Source: a virus. Taken from it: a stretch of 23,123 nucleotides of DNA. Below the pieces are notes generated by a model that worked only from the letters and a program-made list of their open reading frames with translations, made no database searches and had not been told where the DNA came from. The stretch's first letter is position 1. Each line of letters starts with the position of its first letter. The stretch is from positions 1 to 23,123 of the IMG/VR virus record IMGVR_UViG_3300042397_000103. One strand, given 5' to 3'. Shown in pieces: positions 21,870 through 23,123 of this stretch. A program made the position numbers and the translations under genes.

Positions 21870-22081
21870 AAGGTAAAGAATAATTTACCTACCATTGCGG
21901 CTACGCCACCAACCAAAGTGTACACAACGTCCCAAACGCTATCGTTATAGTCCCTGCGGCCGTCGAGTAGGATTCCTTTTAATTCTCTGCCGAATGCTGC
22001 TGCGATAAGAATCGGCCAGCTACCCGTAACAGCAAGGATTGCCATCCCTGCCCAAAAATGTGCGATATGGTCTATTTTCAT
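21866..22081 (-). CDS. 71-residue membrane protein with HxxHFxxG motif (DUF2279/YfiM-like)
   Basis: From the ATG at 22081 the product begins MKIDHIAHFWAGMAILAVTG (a longer frame starts at 22123). A first hydrophobic segment carries H5xxH8F, then comes a soluble stretch with GRELKGILLDGRRDYNDSVWD, and a final hydrophobic helix VVYTLVGGVAAMVGKLFFTL. The H-x-x-H-F-x-G plus E-x-K-x-x-x-D pattern resembles the YfiM/DUF2279 type of small membrane proteins found in many phages, as I recall it. The 22081 start is chosen because it follows the 35-residue gene stop (22083) by one base. Function is not known. A membrane or lysis-control role is possible. Confidence 0.72.
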   Translation of the reverse strand: MKIDHIAHFWAGMAILAVTGSWPILIAAAFGRELKGILLDGRRDYNDSVWDVVYTLVGGVAAMVGKLFFTL

Positions 22082-22082
22082 A

Positions 22083-22190
22083 CTAAATATATTCATAAAA
22101 GTAAAATCCAATAAAGCATCCAAGCGTAACGCAAAGTACGCACAGAACTACAACGTCTCTGATTGCCTTGTCCATTTGTAAGGGTTTCAT
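22083..22190 (-). CDS. 35-residue single-pass membrane protein
   Basis: ATG 22190 lies four bases after the ParB-like stop (22195-22197), and TAG 22083-22085 is one base before the next ATG (22081). The protein is MKPLQMDKAIRDVVVLCVLC at its start, then VTLGCFIGFYFYEYI. It has a polar 12-residue head, a clear hydrophobic helix of about 20 residues and an aromatic end. The tight spacing on both sides and the composition support a gene, but it is short enough that chance cannot be ruled out. A holin-like or regulatory membrane peptide is possible. Confidence 0.6.
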   Translation of the reverse strand: MKPLQMDKAIRDVVVLCVLCVTLGCFIGFYFYEYI

Positions 22191-22194
22191 TGTA

Positions 22195-22944
22195 TTAGTT
22201 TTCTTCACGGATAATTTCAATCATCTTGTTAATCCAATCCTGCAAAGCCTGCTCACCATCCGGAACCTTGTTGCCGCTTGCTACAAGTTTACGCATTTCG
22301 TGAATTAGGTTATTGATTAACCTTGTATCGTTATCCAAGTTCCAGACGCACGCAACAAAGATTGAAAGCAAACGGGATGGAAAATTTTTCTTCCCATCGG
22401 ATATTACCACTTGATGCAATCGCATTAACAGCCATTCGCTAAAATCATTGTTTAAGTTCTTGAAGTTTCCTTCTCGGATTATTGAATGGCCTCTTGCTCG
22501 CCCGGTATGGCAAGACGCTACAACACCATTAGATAACGTATCCCGGTATTGAATCATCCGCTCTTTTAGTTTCTTGTACTCGTCGCTTCCACGGTCAGCA
22601 AAACTCTTTACAAAGTCGTAAATAGTCCAGACCTTGTTGTTGGCATTTAGCGATATAATGATATTTTGTATTTCGTCATCATCGCAGCCATCTAACCAAT
22701 CAATAACGTAGCAAGGAAATTCATTCATTCCAAGACGCTTGCCCGCCTCAAAGCGGTGTTGGCCTTCTACAATCTGGTAGCACCCGTCTCCGGGAACAAC
22801 TTTCAAGGCGTCCATAAAACCGTACTCTGTAAGCAGGGTTTCAAACTTTCCAATGTGAGAATCGTAGACCTCACGGTTTCCAAGCGTGAAGCACAATTCT
22901 TTTGCTTGAATCATTTTTGCCTCACCAATTTTTATTTCGTTCAT
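22195..22944 (-). CDS. ParB-like nuclease domain protein
   Basis: The 249-residue protein has a ParB/sulfiredoxin-type N-terminal domain (about residues 10-85) containing VPGDGCYQIVEGQHRFEAGKRLGM, with the E60-G-Q-H-R64 box that in this fold binds nucleotide or DNA and, in some members, gives nuclease activity. This is followed by FPCYVIDWLDGCDDDEIQNIIISLN, then a helical C-terminal region with NKVWTIYDFVKSFADRG and several helices. Phage ParB-like proteins are found near terminases and replication genes. Their roles include DNA nicking, methyltransferase partners or regulation. The C-terminal part is not recognised. The leader upstream (22945-23001) is A+T-rich and no convincing promoter was found. 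Confidence 0.8.
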   Translation of the reverse strand: MNEIKIGEAKMIQAKELCFTLGNREVYDSHIGKFETLLTEYGFMDALKVVPGDGCYQIVEGQHRFEAGKRLGMNEFPCYVIDWLDGCDDDEIQNIIISLNANNKVWTIYDFVKSFADRGSDEYKKLKERMIQYRDTLSNGVVASCHTGRARGHSIIREGNFKNLNNDFSEWLLMRLHQVVISDGKKNFPSRLLSIFVACVWNLDNDTRLINNLIHEMRKLVASGNKVPDGEQALQDWINKMIEIIREEN

Positions 22945-23001
22945 AATACGAAATTTATTAGTTGCCTACTCTAAAAGGTTTTCGGCTTCCCCTTGTCAAT
23001 A

Positions 23002-23123
23002 TCAAAGTTGACCGATGATAGTATAGTTGTCAAGCTCTGGGTTGTCATTTCCCATAAAGAACTCCTTGTACAATTCAATCGCCTCGTGCGCTTTCTGCTC
23101 ACCTATCGCTACAAACTCCGGGG
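23002..23123 (-). CDS. C-terminal fragment of a gene running off the right edge
   Basis: A minus-strand frame is open from the window edge and closes at TGA 23002-23004, giving about 40 residues that begin PEFVAIGEQKAHEAIELYKE and end NDNPELDNYTIIGQL. It is acidic, partly helical and shows no recognisable motif. The normal amino-acid composition suggests a real C-terminus, but with so little sequence the function cannot be guessed. The following 57 bases up to the ParB-like start hold no other feature that I can support. Confidence 0.5.
   Translation of the reverse strand, partial: PEFVAIGEQKAHEAIELYKEFFMGNDNPELDNYTIIGQL

Noticed and set aside
22971-23048. 25-codon minus-strand frame (MTTQSLTTILSSV onward) between the right-edge gene and the ParB-like gene
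   Set aside because: It overlaps the right-edge gene and is too short. A frameshift joining the two was considered, but no slippery run is present.
1-23123. tRNA genes, CRISPR arrays, integrase or attachment sites
   Set aside because: No cloverleaf sequence, regular repeat-spacer array, recombinase motif or matching att repeats were seen by eye.

Overview
The window is a block of a tailed-phage (or prophage) genome, most likely a siphovirus of a Bacteroidota host. It holds large and small terminase subunits, portal, HK97-fold capsid, scaffold and prohead protease, a likely tail tube, tape measure, tail terminator and completion proteins, a fibre with carbohydrate-binding modules, and a lysis cassette. 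No contractile sheath or baseplate wedge gene is visible. The Bacteroidota assignment is an inference. It rests on A-rich leaders without Shine-Dalgarno sequences in front of the strongest genes (capsid, tail tube) and on several protein families I associate with phages of that phylum (portal with a Cys/His tail, DUF6712-like connector, Cys-rich 46-residue protein). No integrase, tRNA, rRNA or CRISPR array was seen.

Almost everything is on the minus strand, so the biological order runs from high to low coordinates. (1) 23123-21034: an early or accessory cluster with a partial gene, a ParB-like protein, several very small proteins (two with membrane segments) and a small HNH endonuclease. (2) 21037-19539: two glycosyltransferases. 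(3) 19513-18067: the terminase. (4) 18055-11127: tail genes, namely a tail assembly chaperone, tail terminator, gp10-like completion protein, two large tail proteins, a 49-residue protein and the tape measure. (5) 11126-7734: protease, Cys-rich 46-residue protein, scaffold and capsid, interrupted by an HNH endonuclease gene on the plus strand. (6) 7652-6394: tail-tube-like protein and two coiled-coil proteins, bounded by two Rho-independent terminators. (7) 6309-3457: a small beta-rich protein, portal, connector and a 70-residue protein. (8) 3457-1: fibre, a 127-residue protein, two holin candidates, an M15 endolysin and a lipoprotein that runs off the left edge.

Most neighbours overlap by 1-4 bases (ATGA, TAATG, TGATG), which indicates long, translationally coupled operons. 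Several genes below about 60 codons were found by reading these overlaps by hand: 1104-1265, 10054-10194, 12944-13093, 21508-21654 and 22083-22190, plus the partial genes at both edges.

The most striking observation is a programmed -1 frameshift in the gene after the large terminase. A run of nine U residues (17583-17575) is in register with a U UUU UUU slippery heptamer. The -1 frame stays open for 81 further codons, has no usable start of its own, reads as a plausible protein, and ends in an ATGA overlap with the next gene. This is the lambda G/GT tail-assembly-chaperone arrangement, but placed next to the terminase and far from the tail tube and tape measure. Other notable points are the non-canonical order of head and tail modules, a portal with a MuF-like C-terminal domain, a protease with an extra C-terminal domain, two glycosyltransferases in the packaging region, and an HNH intruder in the capsid operon.
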